Source: Lophium mytilinum (lineage: Eukaryota > Ascomycota > Dothideomycetes > Mytilinidiales > Mytilinidiaceae). From it: DNA of 64,000 bases. Below are positions 18,549 to 31,419 of the stretch, one piece after another; the stretch's first letter is position 1; each line of letters starts with the position of its first letter. The position numbers were made by a program, and so were the translations under genes. The stretch spans positions 1,755,897-1,819,896 of the forward strand of contig MU004184.1 in assembly GCA_010093605.1 (NCBI GenBank), written 5' to 3'. The notes below the pieces were generated by a model. It ran no database searches. It saw nothing but the letters and a program-made list of their open reading frames with translations, and was not told where the DNA came from.

Positions 18549-20886
18549 CTACTGCACCACCTCCTCGGTCTCCTCCACCACATCCTCCACAATCTCCTCA
18601 ATCTCCTCAATCTCGCCCTCGCCATCCTTCTGCTTGGCAATCTCGAGCTTCTCGTCCACAATACCCTCCTCCTCGAGCATCTCGGCCATCTGCTCGCGCC
18701 ACGCTTTCCACTCCTCCAGCAAGCGCCGTCGCTGCTCAACCACCTGCCGATTCGCCGTGTTCTTCTTCGACAAATCCTGGTCGTCGAAGATCTTCGAGTA
18801 CGTGCGCAGGTTCTTGCGGATCTCGGCCTGCTCCTCCTTGGAGAGGAGGGTTTGCGGGCGCGGCCGCCAGATGAGCTGCTTGAAGCGGTCGATGGACTCT
18901 TCGCGTAGCAGCGTGCCTTTGAAGTCGTAGATGTGGTAGCCGTTTTCCATCTGCGGCGCGCGTTAGTACGGTTACTCTATTAGATGTTCAGGAGGTAGGG
19001 GAAAGGGGTTGCTTACGTGATGTCTAAAGGCGCTGGCTACCGTAGCCACATATCTGCCGGTCGGGTCCCACTCGATATCCGTGACGCCGTAGTGCTCCGC
19101 CGTGCTCATGAGTTGTAAGTTAGCGGAGACATCCTTCTCCGACGCCTCCTTCTCGTCCTTGGGCTTCTCGAAGTTGAGGTCCCAGAAGTCGAGGTCGAAG
19201 CTCTGCTGTGATTGGAGCGCGGCGACGACAACGAAGCGGCCCTTGGGAGACCAGTAGATGGCGTTGCTGTTCTTCTTGTCAACGGTGCGGACGTGCTTGA
19301 AGTTGCCGATGACGCCGCCCTTTGCTTTCTCTGGCGCGAAGAAGGACACGGCCGTCTTGGGGGGCACGGCCGAGGCGGCGGGGATCTCGCCGGCGGTGAT
19401 GAGCACGAAGCGGTTACCCTTGGGCTCCCATGCGAAGTTGATCACGGTGTCTTTGATTGAGTCGACGACTTCGACGGGCACGCCCTTTTCGCGCACGCGG
19501 AAGATCTCGAGGTTTGTGGCAAGCGACTTCTTGGACTTGGAGTGGCGGTCTACTTTGACGCAGACGTAGGCAGCTTCGGATTGCCAGTGTAGCTTTGCGT
19601 CTGAGACGTTGAAGAGGTTTCGGGTGCGCACGATTTCTTTGGAGGGGATGGTCATGAGGCCGACCTTCGCGGGGTTACTGCCAAGTTCGGGTGTCCAGTA
19701 GCAGAAGAGTTGTTCGTATGTCTTGATGCCGTCGCGACGCGGTGTTGCCGGTGCCCATTCGAAGTCCATAACACCCTCGACCTTGATTGATTGTTTGTCG
19801 AGGAGGTTCATCCGGGGAAGTTCGTAGACGGAGATAGATTGGCCTTGGGTCATCCGGGCGACGTAGTTGTCGTCCGAAGACCACTTGAATGTCGGCCACT
19901 GCATCTTCTTCTTGACAGGGTTGCCCTCCGCATCTGTCGAGCTCGGGACATCGAGTGTGGCGAACGACCGCAGCGGCTTTCCAGTAGCGATATCCCAGAT
20001 GATGTAGTTCTTGCCATCATCGTCCGCCGAGAGCGATGGCACCGGGTTGTTCTCGTCCACCTGGAGTGGCTTATGCGACCAAGTGGTAAGGTACTTCTCG
20101 TTGGGAGAGAAATCAACCAGGTTCACACCAGGATGAGCGAACCGCTTTTGCCTGCTCCACGCCTTCCCACCCCATAGCTGCACACCCTGCGCGTGTATCG
20201 AAGTCAGGAACGTTCCCAACGGCGACCACTGCACAAAGAACTCGGTCCAGTTGTCCCTATCCACGACCTGCTCGGGCTGGTCTTCCTTATCGTTCCAGAA
20301 CACGCCCACCTTGTCGCCTCGGTACATGACCATCTGGTCGCGCGCCTCCATATCTCCGAGCCAGGACCTGAGATGTTCCTTCTCCTGGAATGGCTCGATT
20401 GTGGGCTCATGGTACTCCTCGCTGATCTTGCCCTCGCGGCCATAGCGGTCGATATCGGTGAGCTTATTGACGGCCATGGTATGCCTCCTGTCGAGGGCAG
20501 TTCCATGGAGGGCTTTGACAGCCGCTACGGCCTCGCTGGGGGCGCTGTACTCGACGAAAGCATATCTAGATTAACCCGTCAGTAAACCATCCATGAGAGC
20601 CCCGAGTGCAAATGAAGTCCTACCCTTCAGTCGTCCCGCTCTCGTCCAAAGGCATAAACACGCCATCCTCCTTTACTTTTCCCACAGTATTCAGCTTTCG
20701 GAGCAAAAACTTAGTTAATTTGGGCTTGTTTTCGTCCGGGACTTTGGGCAGGCCGTCGACCACGACAAAGGCGTCGAGACCCTCCTCGAGGCGGACTTCA
20801 TATTGTTCCTGGAGATCGGAGAAATCGACCTCGTCTTCGTCGAATTCGTCGTCTTCGATGGGTAGGTTATCGTATGAGGGCGCCAT
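18549..20886 (-). CDS. PRT1: Translation initiation factor eIF3 subunit b (Prt1 homologue)
   Basis: Core scaffold subunit of eIF3, which binds the 40S ribosome and organises the preinitiation complex. Three exons, 20886-20624, 20565-19017 and 18950-18549, 737 aa, the normal fungal length. An acidic start ([20 protein letters not shown]) is followed by the RRM (about 38-125: [15 protein letters not shown] ... [20 protein letters not shown]), which the first intron splits within the RRM. Then comes the nine-bladed WD40-like propeller (about 150-600), with blades such as [36 protein letters not shown] and [16 protein letters not shown]. The C-terminal helix ([14 protein letters not shown] ... 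[15 protein letters not shown]) is the eIF3i/g-docking tail, ending in a Glu-rich run. Start chosen at MAPSYDNLP, matching the family's usual beginning. Confidence 0.96.
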
Positions 20887-21697
20887 GGTTGTTGTGTTGT
20901 GTGGAAAAATGCGACGAGGGGCGCGCCCGTGGGGTTGAGGGCTTTTGAATTTCGGCAAAGTGGGATCACGTGACCGCTACATGAAGGGGGGTTTACCATG
21001 GTAGTGCATTCGGAATTTGACTGGGACTTGACGGTCGTGGGGCTACTCCAATAGAATTCCAGTAAATATCATCGATGATTCAAGCTCATCCTTTTGACTC
21101 ATTCATTCACTATCTTGCTACACCAGCGTCACATTTACAGGCACAGGTAGACTCAACGAAGGCGCAGCAACGCTACTTAATAGAAGTATCATTCTTACAG
21201 TCTAGGTATGGACGTTTTCCTCCATCCAAGCGTGCATGGGATCGCCGCAACTCAGTCCTAACCCAAAGAGACCACATTGCTCATTACAGATTATATTGCT
21301 CCCCCACAGAAGGGGCCAGGTGAATCATCCACAGCAGACAAAGGAAAGTCTCACATGAGAGACTAGAAATAATCACCGCTTCCAACGGCTGAATGCAGTA
21401 ATACAGTAGTAGAGCGTGCCGTCGTCCGTGCCGTCGTTACCGAATATCCCAAAAACCGTTCATGTATGACCGCACATTGTACTCGTTTCCATGATAATGG
21501 AGAGTCAGTTAGAAAAACAACGCTCGCTCTTCTTCGAGGATTGCCGCCGAAAACGCCTGGGATGGACAGCGAACTCGAATTCAGCTGGCTCGAGTGCCTC
21601 AAGCGCAAGGGCAAACTCCGTATTCGTCGTATGGTCCATAAACGCTGTAAAGACAAAAAAATATTAATCAACGTAAGAAGAGAATAACCGACTTATC
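20887..21697. other. Spacer between eIF3b and the ArfGAP gene
   Basis: eIF3b promoter plus 3' flank of the minus-strand ArfGAP gene. No additional gene recognised; small frames here have no domain content. Confidence 0.5.
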
Positions 21698-24600
21698 CTA
21701 CAGTCCTCTCCTACCTTCCACGTTGTCGTTGTGTGACTTGACCAACCTCGCACCTGCACTGACTCTCTTCTGTAGTCGTTCTCGCTCACGCTCTCGCGAA
21801 GCTGGCGTGCTGCCGTTACCGGCTGCGATCGTTGGCAAGGCTGTAAGCTTATCACCGCCAGGGCTATCTGACCGTTTTCCAGTTCCCATCGAGGGTCTAA
21901 TTCCAGCCTTTTGATCGGCTTTCTGTTCGAGGTAGACGCGAGCGGAGTTACTCATAGGAATCGGTGCCGGTTGCGAGGGTAGGTCGGCCCCATTCTGGAG
22001 CAGCAATTCTGCGACAGGGAAAGCTTTTCTGGGAGGGGGTGCTGCCGTTCGTGCACCTGGGCCAGGAGAGCTGGCTGGTGAAGCGGTTGCAGATGGTGAC
22101 GCAGGGTCAGCCGCAGCCAGCGCAAGGAATACAGTATGCGTGCCGCGAGAGCGATCTTTAGAGTTCGGGTCCGCGCGGAGGGCCAACGCGTACAACACGT
22201 TCTGGATGTCGTTCTTCTTGATAGAAGCCAGAAGTGTTTCTTCGGGAGTCGAGTAGTGAGATAGTGTGGGTGAGATTGGCGCCACAAAGGCACGGTCGGA
22301 GTATTTGGCGGTAATGAAGTGTAAACGTTGTTCGCGAGTTGATTGCGGACCGGGTTTCTGTGATCGGTCTAGTCTCGCTTCCCAAACCATGTTGCTAACA
22401 CGATTGCCTATAGTGAGAAGCACTTCGATGATGTCTTGAGTGAACGAGTTCGTATCTAGAGTGAGAGACCGCACTTTGGAGATATGTGTTCCAAGCGAGC
22501 GATGAATGCCACTACATTCGATGCATACCACGATCCCAAGGTTGATGGACACCCACTCGACTTTACTTTCGGAACCGCAATCTGCACAGACACTGTTGCC
22601 AGCGTCTGCATCACGAATCTGTTGTAGCAGCTTGAATGAGTCATCGCCGTTTTCACTGGTGCGGTAAGATGGTCTATCGCCTACGGTAGCGTGGCGAGTA
22701 GGAGTCCTTGAGGCGGTGTTGCCGTAGGAGCTCCGGTGGTGGTTGGACACAGACGAGCTCTTTCCTGTCAGGACGGACGCGATATCTCGTCGGTTATTGC
22801 CGGGTAATGATTCTGTTGACACGCGTTGGCTCACGTCCATTCCCTTTCCTTCAACCGCACTTTGGAGGGCGTTATTCACAGCCGAAATCCAGGACTTCAT
22901 GTCGTCTTCCGACGTTCCCTGGTACACTCTGGTGAAGTTTGGTGTGATCACTTCGAAGCAGAAGCGGCGTTCAGCGTTCCGTGCCTCTCGGACAGACGCC
23001 ATTCGAAGGTCAATCGGCTCCATATGAAGGTCCAACTTCTCCTTCCAATTTGTGTACTCGGACAGTTTGCCTTGATCAAGTACGATCCAGAACCTAGTTC
23101 ATGTGAGTACTATAACAGAAGATGGTTTTCAGAAAACTTACTTATGCCATGCCTGCTTGTTCAATCCCCTTGGATCGGCGTGGCTTCCGGGTCTGCTTAG
23201 TGCCCACAGTAAACCCTCCTTTCGGTGTTGACCCTGGTTCTGGTCAGATCCCAAGACCCCGGTGTGGTCCTTATCTTCCAAGTCGCGGATGCCCTTGAAT
23301 TTGTTCATATTTGGGCTACCACCCTGTGTCTGCTGGTTCAGCGTGGTCGAGGGAGTAGAAATCGTGGCAATAGTAGGAAGTGATGAGCTTGACGGAGGTC
23401 CACTTGTGGGAGGCGGGCTGATTGTACTTTTGAACATTGGGGCAATACTTTCCCTCCTCGGCGCCGGTTCTGAACTGTCGAGCGGAGTGGATCTGTTGCC
23501 ATTCGAACTTGCAAGGGAAGCCGGGGGTCCGTGGGATGTCAAAGAACCCTCTCGCTCGATATACGACTTCTGAGTCTTTTCGAGTGCCCTCCGCTTCTCT
23601 TCTCTCTCAGAGCGTTGCAACTGAAAGTCCTTGTCTGCCTCTCTAACTTCGAAACTGAGGGCCTCGAGTTGGGGAAGCATAGTCTCGATTTTCTTGGCAG
23701 TGGCCAAGTAATTCTTCGCTTGAGCATCCGCGTATCTCGTCAGATGTGAGAGAATCTCTTGATCTTTCCGTCCTCCATGAAGGTCTTGCATGAAGGAAGA
23801 ATAGTCGAAGCGCTTCAATTCGAAGTTTCGACGTTTGCTTTCGTACTTTGAGTCGGTCTCCACCCGCTTCTTCTCTTTAAGAGAGTCCGATCGTTGACCG
23901 AGGTACTTGCTGACATACTGATAGTACTCTTTGCTCTCCTCCTCAAAGTCCTTCTTCTTGGACTCAGCCTGTTTAATGTCGACATTATATAGTTTATGGA
24001 TAGGGTCAATGATAAGCTTTTTGATGTTCTTCGTGTTCTCTCTTTCATTTGCCAGTATTTCCTTGGCTATCTTGTCGAAATAGTGATCGATCGCTGGCTG
24101 CACCGCATTTGTATTTGTCATCGATGCTTCTTTCAGAGCTTCCATCAATTCAGCCATCGAGTTGTTACAGGTCACTTGGGCCTCCGAGGCAGCCTCGGCG
24201 CGTTTTAGGACCTTCTTCCATCGAAGGCGCATATTGCCAGTCTTGGACTCCAGCGACTTCATTGTAGCTCTGAAAAGTGGTCCGTCCTCCTGCTGACTGA
24301 GGTCTTCTCCAGGCTTCTGACATAAGTCGACTTTGACAGTGCTTCCAGTCAAACTGGTCGACTGCGTCTGGGTTGGTACCAGTCCAAGCCCGTATTCTGG
24401 CACAGGTTCCATACTAGGGGAAACTGGCATGTCCTTGTAGTCTCCTCCGTCTGAATCACTGACACGAGACTCTATTGATTGGGAGGATGGTACTCGAAGT
24501 CGGGGAGGTACACCAAGTTCGAGACGAGGAGAGGGAGACAAGGGACTGCCGAGGTTACGCTGGGTGTCTAGGAAATGTTAGTGCGATGTGAACACATCGG

Positions 24601-25439
24601 AAAGGGAAGCCTTACTATGAACCCAGAAGGAAAAGCTGGCCAGTGTGTCTAGCCGGTGCGCTCGCTGATCGTACTCGACAAACTGTACCGCATGTCAGTG
24701 CTGCTAGCAAAACGATTTACGAATAGAAGACTTACGCTGCAGCTGTTGCGCCAGCCCCCACCTCGGTCCTCCTGCGGCTTCGGAGGTTTCCATTTCCAAG
24801 ACCACTGGAATTGAACTGAGGGGTGGCCACCGGTAGAGTAATCGCCGACCAACTCCACGTTCGGGTTCTTGTGCAGATTTGGATTGGCATGGAACTCTCT
24901 TGTGACCAGATTATCGAGCTCTCTGATCGTTGACCCTTGCACGAACGTCAACCCGTTTATTGTGACGTCTGTTGGGCCGCTCGCGGCGACTGTGGAGTTG
25001 TTATTCGTATTGTACGCAGAAGGTGAGCCTTGCGACTGCCGGGCGACGAAAGTGAAACCGAACACTAGTTCCTCATCATTGGGTAGTCGGATGAGGAACG
25101 TTGGTGGCCCGGTGGAGACATTGCTGTCAGGGTCCTACATGAGGTGGTTAGCAGACATTCAACAGCTGGAGCCACGTCGAGACCAACCTGTACATAGTCT
25201 ACGATCCCATCATCTCCAAAATCCCTCTTCGCGCCGTAGCGAGTCGCAGGAAAGGCGTTGGGCGAGATGTTCAGTAATGTTCGACCGCGTGAATTCATTA
25301 TCGTCAAGTTGGTGACCGACACTACGATAAGAGTTAGTGAAGCAATGTGGCATAGCGGAGTCCCATGCAGCTTACATCGATTTTGATTGCTCAGGTAGAT
25401 AGCATTCCCGTCTCCGGGTCTGCTGTTCACTACGCCCAT
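21698..25439 (-). CDS. BAR-PH-ArfGAP protein (Csx2/ACAP-type Arf GTPase activator)
   Basis: GTPase-activating protein for Arf at curved membranes. Six exons: 25439-25376, 25321-25188, 25134-24736, 24682-24616, 24567-23142, 23093-21698, 1161 aa. A fungal-specific N-terminal region (1-~250) precedes the BAR domain (~260-500; coiled-coil blocks such as YVSKYLGQRSDSLKEKKRVE and SSFMQDLHGGRKDQEILSHL). A Ser/Pro linker leads to the PH domain (~675-785, HKFWIVLDQGKLSEYTNW across the last junction ... DDMKSWISAVNNAL). The ArfGAP zinc finger follows near 865 (CADCG ... CIEC) with the arginine finger in CSGIHRSLGTHISKVRSL. C-terminal to it are remnants of ankyrin-like repeats (NVLYALALRADPN; AELLLQNGADL). 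The frame closes over all five introns. Expected in endosome/Golgi traffic and polarised growth. Confidence 0.92.
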
Positions 25440-27211
25440 ACTGAAAGACGCGCCCAGTCGTGGCGGCTAATAGACAGTGGCAGAACGCAGCAAGATCAAG
25501 TCGCGAACTGGAGCGCAGAGAGAGCGAGGAACATGACAGTCCCTTGAGGGGAAAGGCCCGCGAGAATGCTTCGTAATTCGCAATCAAAGTGAGTCCGGGA
25601 TTGGCTAATTTAGATTATATGCTGCTCCGAGGCGGAAGAGGCTGTCGGGAAGAAATGCGGGTACGAACAGAGGCGGCCGCGAAGAGCTACACGATAGCTT
25701 TGAAGGTAACGCTGCCCGGGGAAGAAGGATCGCGGTTCGTAGTCAGGGAGAAGGGGAAGGGGAGTCGGACGCAGGTGTCGTTTGGGCGTGCGTCGTTTGT
25801 CTTCGGAGGGGGACCTAGGTTCATCAGCGGCTGGCACTACAGCGGGCGCGGGGAGCCAAGCGCTCACAAAATCACGTAGGGAGGCACCGTTCACGCCTTA
25901 GCCTTGCAAGCCTCTCACATCATTTCTGAGATGCAACTCAGGCACAGAGGTCCCGTGCCCTGCCAATACGAACTGTCTGCTTCGTGCCTCCTGCAGCACC
26001 TGACGCCGCTGGGCTAGGTTTCGAACAAGCCACGATAGCTTCTTCGTCGCCCGTCACCCTCCTTGCCACTCTAACGGCTGACACACCGCCAGGCAGTGTC
26101 ATTTCTATTGATTCTGGCCGTCTTCATCGTCACTTGACGCTGCAGCCTCGTGCACGCGCGGCAACACCTCCATATTAAGGGCGCAACGTAAGCTTTGGCG
26201 ACCGTGTTGTTGATGCCCTTGTCTCGAATTGGAGCACGATCGAATTTAGGCCACGTCAAGACTCATTTCTAGTGCCTAGCAAAATCCGAGGGAGAGTTTA
26301 AGGTCATGACTGCGAAGCACCAGCTTACTGTCGCGTGATACTGGCCAGTCACCTCGTTGAATCGCCTCATTAGACACTTTGGAGAAAGCTCCGTGACGGC
26401 TATGCAGGGCAAGTACTTGGCTCTGCAGAGATTAGGCTCTGGTGCCCAGGTACCAGCGCTAAGTAGTTTCAGCCTTAAAGTGAGTGCAACGCGGCTGTAC
26501 GCGAACTAGATGTGCCTCAGGTTAGATATCATCGCCGCAATGTTCGTCAATTATGTATAATTAGCAACGTGCGGCGAATGACTCGCAGGCTGGCTTTACA
26601 TATGGACTCTTGAGTCGTGCTTTCTTGTCACTGCGTGTTTTAGCCAACCATCAGGACAGAGCACCTTTTTTCTCCTTATGAACATCTACCCAGATAACTG
26701 AATGATTTCTAGCAAAAGGTGGAAGAGAGCGTCTGCTATCAATTCTCTAATTACATCCGCTAGCAAGCTGCGTGGCCAGATTATAGCCATGGCCTTCAGA
26801 TCTGAATCGAAACAGAGAACTTGAGAGCATGAATGAATCGCCGAAAGAGTAGCACCAAGAAGCAATACTCAAGAGTAAAATGGTCAGTCGATCAGAGTTT
26901 CGAGAAACGGAGAGTGCCCTGGTGGCGCCAAATCTTGAGAGCCCAGCTGCTGACTAAGCTTGGGCTATTCCCAATAAAGACAGCTCACAGCCAATGCATG
27001 CACCGTGTTTCTAAAGTTCAGCCAATGTGATTGGCTACTCCCCACTAAATGGTCAATAATTTATCCAAATTACAATCACACAAAACGCACGATGGTATGT
27101 TCCAAGACGGTGATAGAATTACAGAAGCGAAGGCTATTCCTAGCATTTTCAGTCAAACTCCTCCACATGTGTTGCCCGGCTACTCCAGTCTCAACCTTTC
27201 TCCATCAACAC
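25440..27211. other. 1.8 kb gene-free spacer
   Basis: Promoter side of the ArfGAP gene and 3' flank of the GH5 gene. Overlapping frames at 25589-25894 exist on both strands, without domains. AT content rises from about 26500 on. No repeat or transposon signature identified. Confidence 0.45.
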
Positions 27212-28364
27212 CTACTCTGCGGCAGTCAACGTGCTCATGTACGCCTTATACGCCGTTCCAGAGGTCGGCTCAATAGAAAAGATATAGTCCGCCCACCACG
27301 GTCCCGCAGCCCACCACAGAGCACCTAGCCACACGTCGCTGTTCTGCTGCATGTAGCTCAGCATGCCCTGCACAGCCGTCTCGCACTGGCTATTCGCACC
27401 TCCAGCGAATTCGCCAATGATGCCCTTCTTGCCATTTGACTTGAGCCATTGCGTTGCCGCCTGGAGGCGCTCTTGGCCGATAGTGCTAGACACACAATCT
27501 GCACTGGTGCCAGACCCGTCGCTGTCGAGATACTGGTGCATCTGGTAAATGATTTTATCGTTGGGATCCGTCAGCGCGCCCATGGTGGCGCCGTTTTGTC
27601 CTGTAGTCCAAGTCCACGCGCCTGTCCAGTCGTTGCCTTCAACCGTGATATACTGGGAAGTGGCGCCGGCGGCCCGGATGCCGTCTATGGCGGCTTGGTT
27701 GAGCTGCACGACGAGGGATTGATCCATGTCGTGGACTGACTTGTAATTAGGTTATGAAATTGAAATACGGATATGGCGGGACATACATTCGTTGTTGGTG
27801 TCAAAGATGACCTTGCTGTTGCTTGAAAAGGCGCCAGCAAGGGTCTTCCAGAACGCTTGGAAGCCCGACGTGTCGGTGATGATGTTGCCATAGTAGCGGC
27901 CGTAGTTGTGCGGTAGGATTAGAGCATATGCACCTTTGTTTGTGATATACTCAACCGTCTAGTAGAATCTCAGTATAATGCTAGTTATATAACAGTTGAA
28001 AAACGTACAGTCTTAAGGTCAGCTAGGTAGGCTGAGTCCAATGAGCCAGTCATCGAGTTAGGAATGATACGCTCCATCATGATATTGATGCGGAAGGTAT
28101 TGAAGCCTTGGTTGACGAAGGTCTTGTTGTGTTAGAAACTTGTTCTCTAGACTATGCTGGGATTCATACGTCGATTGTACTAAGAGTTGGCCACACATAG
28201 TCTGTGCCCTTGGTTCCAGGCAAATTTGTGTTTCCAAATTCTGGGCCACTCTCGTTCACACCGAAGAATTGAAACTTCGAAACACGCTTCTTCTTGTCCG
28301 CGATAGGAGCTGCCAGGGCAAGGCCGGCCGTACCAGCGGCGAGAAAGATTGAAAAGAAATGCAT
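27212..28364 (-). CDS. Secreted GH5 endo-beta-1,4-glucanase (cellulase)
   Basis: Retaining glycoside hydrolase of family 5 that would cut internal beta-1,4 bonds in cellulose outside the cell. Four exons: 28364-28170, 28122-28009, 27958-27787, 27735-27212, 334 aa. The signal peptide [20 protein letters not shown] ends near residue 19-20. The mature start [15 protein letters not shown] and later [14 protein letters not shown] are typical of fungal EGII/EG3-type enzymes, here without a cellulose-binding module. The acid/base is Glu ~160 in TNNEFHDMD, which is formed only after splicing exons 3 and 4. The nucleophile is Glu ~269 in [17 protein letters not shown] and [12 protein letters not shown] are further active-site blocks. 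Upstream, two matches to the degenerate CreA site SYGGRG occur (28504-28509, 28766-28771), which is weak evidence. Divergent from an MFS transporter. Confidence 0.94.
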
Positions 28365-29331
28365 TTTGAGAGAAAGTTGGCAGACTCGATGAAATAGAAA
28401 GAGCGTACTGGCTAGGAATTCGACTGACTACGGGAGGATTTGCTCTCATATACTTCCAAGCCGTCACCCCATTTCATCATTCAAATTAGTCTAATTGAGC
28501 GAGGTGGAGCCCAGGGGGAGATTCTAGGCGATTGAAACATGTCATTAGTCGGAGCGCCACCTCCGTCGGCATTGGTAGAGCGTGTGCCATATTGCTCGTA
28601 GCTGACAGGCCCGTTTGAGCTGTGGTTGGATTGGACAAGTCTTGTTCTGGGTGAAATGCTTATGAGCCGGACCAAAGGGCTAGTTAATGAATCAACACAA
28701 TCAGGCAATTGAGTGGAATGTTTTGATCTCCATTGCATGGCAGCCACAGAAAGCGATTGTGGATTGCGGGGAAATACTGTATATTGGAAAGTGGCCGCCG
28801 TTTCAACAAGGGTTCGCCGCAGATATAGGGACCGCGCCAGCCGGCTGCTGACGTCTTCAAGGGAACAATAAAGTGGAAAGCCAGAGTTACGGGAGACCAA
28901 GTTTCGGCAAATGTCAAGAGATATGTACGATTAGCGAGGCGCTGCCATGCCACTTTGCCGACAGAAAAGTTGAGGTGGAAACAGGGGAGGGGCAGGATAC
29001 CGTCTGGTAGTCATTGTCGAGGGTGCCAGAAGAGCACCATGCCTCTCAAACCCAATACTTGCAGCTCAGAAGCGATACACGATGGTGTAGGAGCCGTTGA
29101 TGCATTCATTCGTGCAGTTGGGTGAGATGGAGTGCTTTGTGGGTGGTGTGCAGCTGGGGAAGTCGCGCTAAGGCAGAACAACCATCGTGATCGTGATGCC
29201 CGAGGTATCTGTCTTTGGCTTCAACGCGCGCCCTATACCAACTCCACAAGACCTGATGGGCCCCAGATCTCAGTCTCGGTGGCTCCCTATGTGACGAGTA
29301 GGGTCCAAATCGTGGTATCGACAACGACAAC
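28365..29331. other. Divergent promoter region, GH5 and MFS transporter
   Basis: 967 bp shared upstream region between the minus-strand endoglucanase and plus-strand MFS gene. Competing short frames on both strands have no domains. Confidence 0.5.
28446..28452 (-). promoter_or_regulatory. TATA-like element of the GH5 gene
   Basis: The minus strand reads TATATGA about 85 bp upstream of the GH5 start codon at 28364. Position fits; the last bases deviate from consensus. Confidence 0.35.
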
Positions 29332-31419
29332 ATGGGTCTCGGCGTCCTAAACGACACCAAGCTCCAGCACGTTCCTGGTACGATTAGGCGTGCTTACACA
29401 AGTGGACCAGACCCTTGAACTGACACCTCATGCAGGAACTGCAACTGTCTTCGATGACGAGGGCAGACTACGCGAGGAGAACGCTGTTCACGACCCGAAT
29501 TTGAAGTATGATACGACGGGCACCATCATCCTCATACCTCAACCTTCAAACGACCCCAATGACCCCCTCGTGAGTTTGGCAAACGGAATGTCTTGTTTCA
29601 TAGCTAAATCAGTCAGAATTGGCCATTATGGCGACGCGACCTCATCCTCCTGACGCTATCGCTGTTGTCCGTGATCGCCTCGACACTAAGTCCTCTTCTC
29701 GCAGCGGATACCCTCTCCCTCTCGCTATACTTCGGACGTACATTCACGGACGTGGCTCTCTTGACTGGCTATCACCTCCTTGGTGTTGGAGTAGCCGGGT
29801 TTCTTTTTGTTCCGTCGGCAAGAATTTGGGGGAAGAGGCATCTATACCTATTGGGCACGGTGGTGCTGGTATTCAGCAGTGCTTGGGGCGGCGCAAGCAA
29901 CAAGAACTACAAAAGTCTGCTGTGGGCACGAATCTTTCAAGGCATTGGACTGGCGCCCTTTGAAGCCCTCGTAAACGCCAGCGTCGGCGACCTTTACCAT
30001 GTCCACCAGCGAGGGAAACGCATGGCTCTGTCCAATCTGGCCCTCTTCGGCGGCGCATTCTTCACCCCAGTCCTAGTGGGCAAGATTGCGGATACTATGA
30101 GCTGGCAATGGACATTTTATTTCGTGGCTATCTTCTCCGGGGCACTGCTTCCAGTAGTAGTGTTCTTCGTCCCAGAGACGGCCTTTCGACGAGACGCGGT
30201 CTTCAATACGGATACGGCAACGACCAATACTCCAAGTCCTCATATTGACCCTGGAAGTCGCATAGAACTGGAGGGTTCTCCTAATTCGGTTATTGAATCT
30301 CCACGAGACTCACAACAGGACATCACCAGAGCGACGCAGAAAGAAATGAGCGTTGAGCAAGCCGGCGACACTGCTCCCCCACCTACAAAGACAAGCTGGG
30401 CGAAGAGTTTGCTTGCTTTTAATGGAAGGAAATCCGACGACAAGTATCTGCATCTACTTCTTAGGCCCTTTACACTGTTTTTTCATCCGGGCATTTTCTG
30501 GGTACGCCTTTCAAATGAAGTTCTACTCAGGTGCGAAATCCTAGTGTACTAACAATATTCAGGCATGTCTCATTCAGGGCACCCTCATAGGGTGGACCGT
30601 CATGATCGGTATCGTGCTCGCAGCTATTATGCTTGGACCCCCTCTCTTCTTTGGCGAAGTCGAGACCGGTTACATGTACACTGGTGCATTTGTAGGCGCC
30701 CTCCTGGGCTTTGTGTTGGCGGGGCTGATCTCTGACTGGTCGGCATCGTACTTGACACGCCTCAATCGCGGTATCTACGAGCCAGAATTCCGGCTTATCT
30801 TGGTGATACCGCAACTCGTCTTTGGATGCGCGGGCCTCTATGGCTTTGGCATCGTGAGTGATAACATCGGAAAATACAAATGGTTCTGTAAGTTCAGACT
30901 ATCCAGTCCTGACCAACAATAGTGACTAATGTTTCGATCTGTGTAGGGCCGGACTTCTTCTTCGCATTGGAGGTCATGGGCATGGTTCTAGGAGCGGTAG
31001 CCAGCGCGTTATATATTGTTGACGCTCATCGTAAGTTTACACTACCCTCTATGGTAAAACCTAGTGTTTCTACTCGCTAACGCTGCAATTTTCCCAGGCG
31101 AAATATCTGTTGAAGCTTTCACGTGTTTACTTGTCTTCAAGAATATCTTCAGTTTCGGTCTTACTTGGAGTAGTTACGACTGGCTAGTGCAGACTGGTGT
31201 CAAGCCTGTATTTATGGCTGTGGCGAGTGTTCAGGTTGTTGTCTGTTTACTAAGCATACCAATGTGTATGTTTCCTCTGCTTAAACACGCTATTTGCGAA
31301 AGGTGTATTGCTAACAATAAGCAGACATTTTCGGAAAGAAGAACCGCTCCTTCATTGCTCGGCATAACATTTTCTTCAAGATTTCAGACAAGGTCGCAGA
31401 CTGGTTGACGTTTTGGTAG
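29332..31419 (+). CDS. Major facilitator superfamily transporter (DHA1-like)
   Basis: Twelve-helix plasma-membrane transporter. Seven exons: 29332-29377, 29436-29569, 29617-30501, 30563-30887, 30947-31030, 31098-31265, 31325-31419, 578 aa. The spliced N-terminus MGLGVLNDTKLQHVPGTATV and the pre-helix block DPNDPLNWPLWRRDLI are characteristic of a fungal MFS group often annotated as drug or small-metabolite exporters. Helices 1-6 lie in exon 3 (WARIFQGIGLAPFEALVNAS is the helix 4 region; WQWTFYFVAIFSGALLPVVV the helix 6 region). A long hydrophilic loop of about 100 residues follows, then helices 7-12 spread over the short exons. The tail ends KVADWLTFW. Substrate unknown. Its promoter is shared with the GH5 cellulase, so transport of a sugar or plant compound is conceivable, but the sequence group does not resemble classical sugar porters. 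Confidence 0.88.

Noticed and set aside
21363-21671. 102-codon minus-strand frame below the ArfGAP gene
   Set aside because: The ArfGAP frame closes exactly at 21698 without needing another exon; this is its 3' flank.
28504-28771. CreA (SYGGRG) sites in the GH5 promoter
   Set aside because: Two matches to a degenerate six-base pattern in ~970 bp are expected by chance; mentioned with the gene but not annotated.
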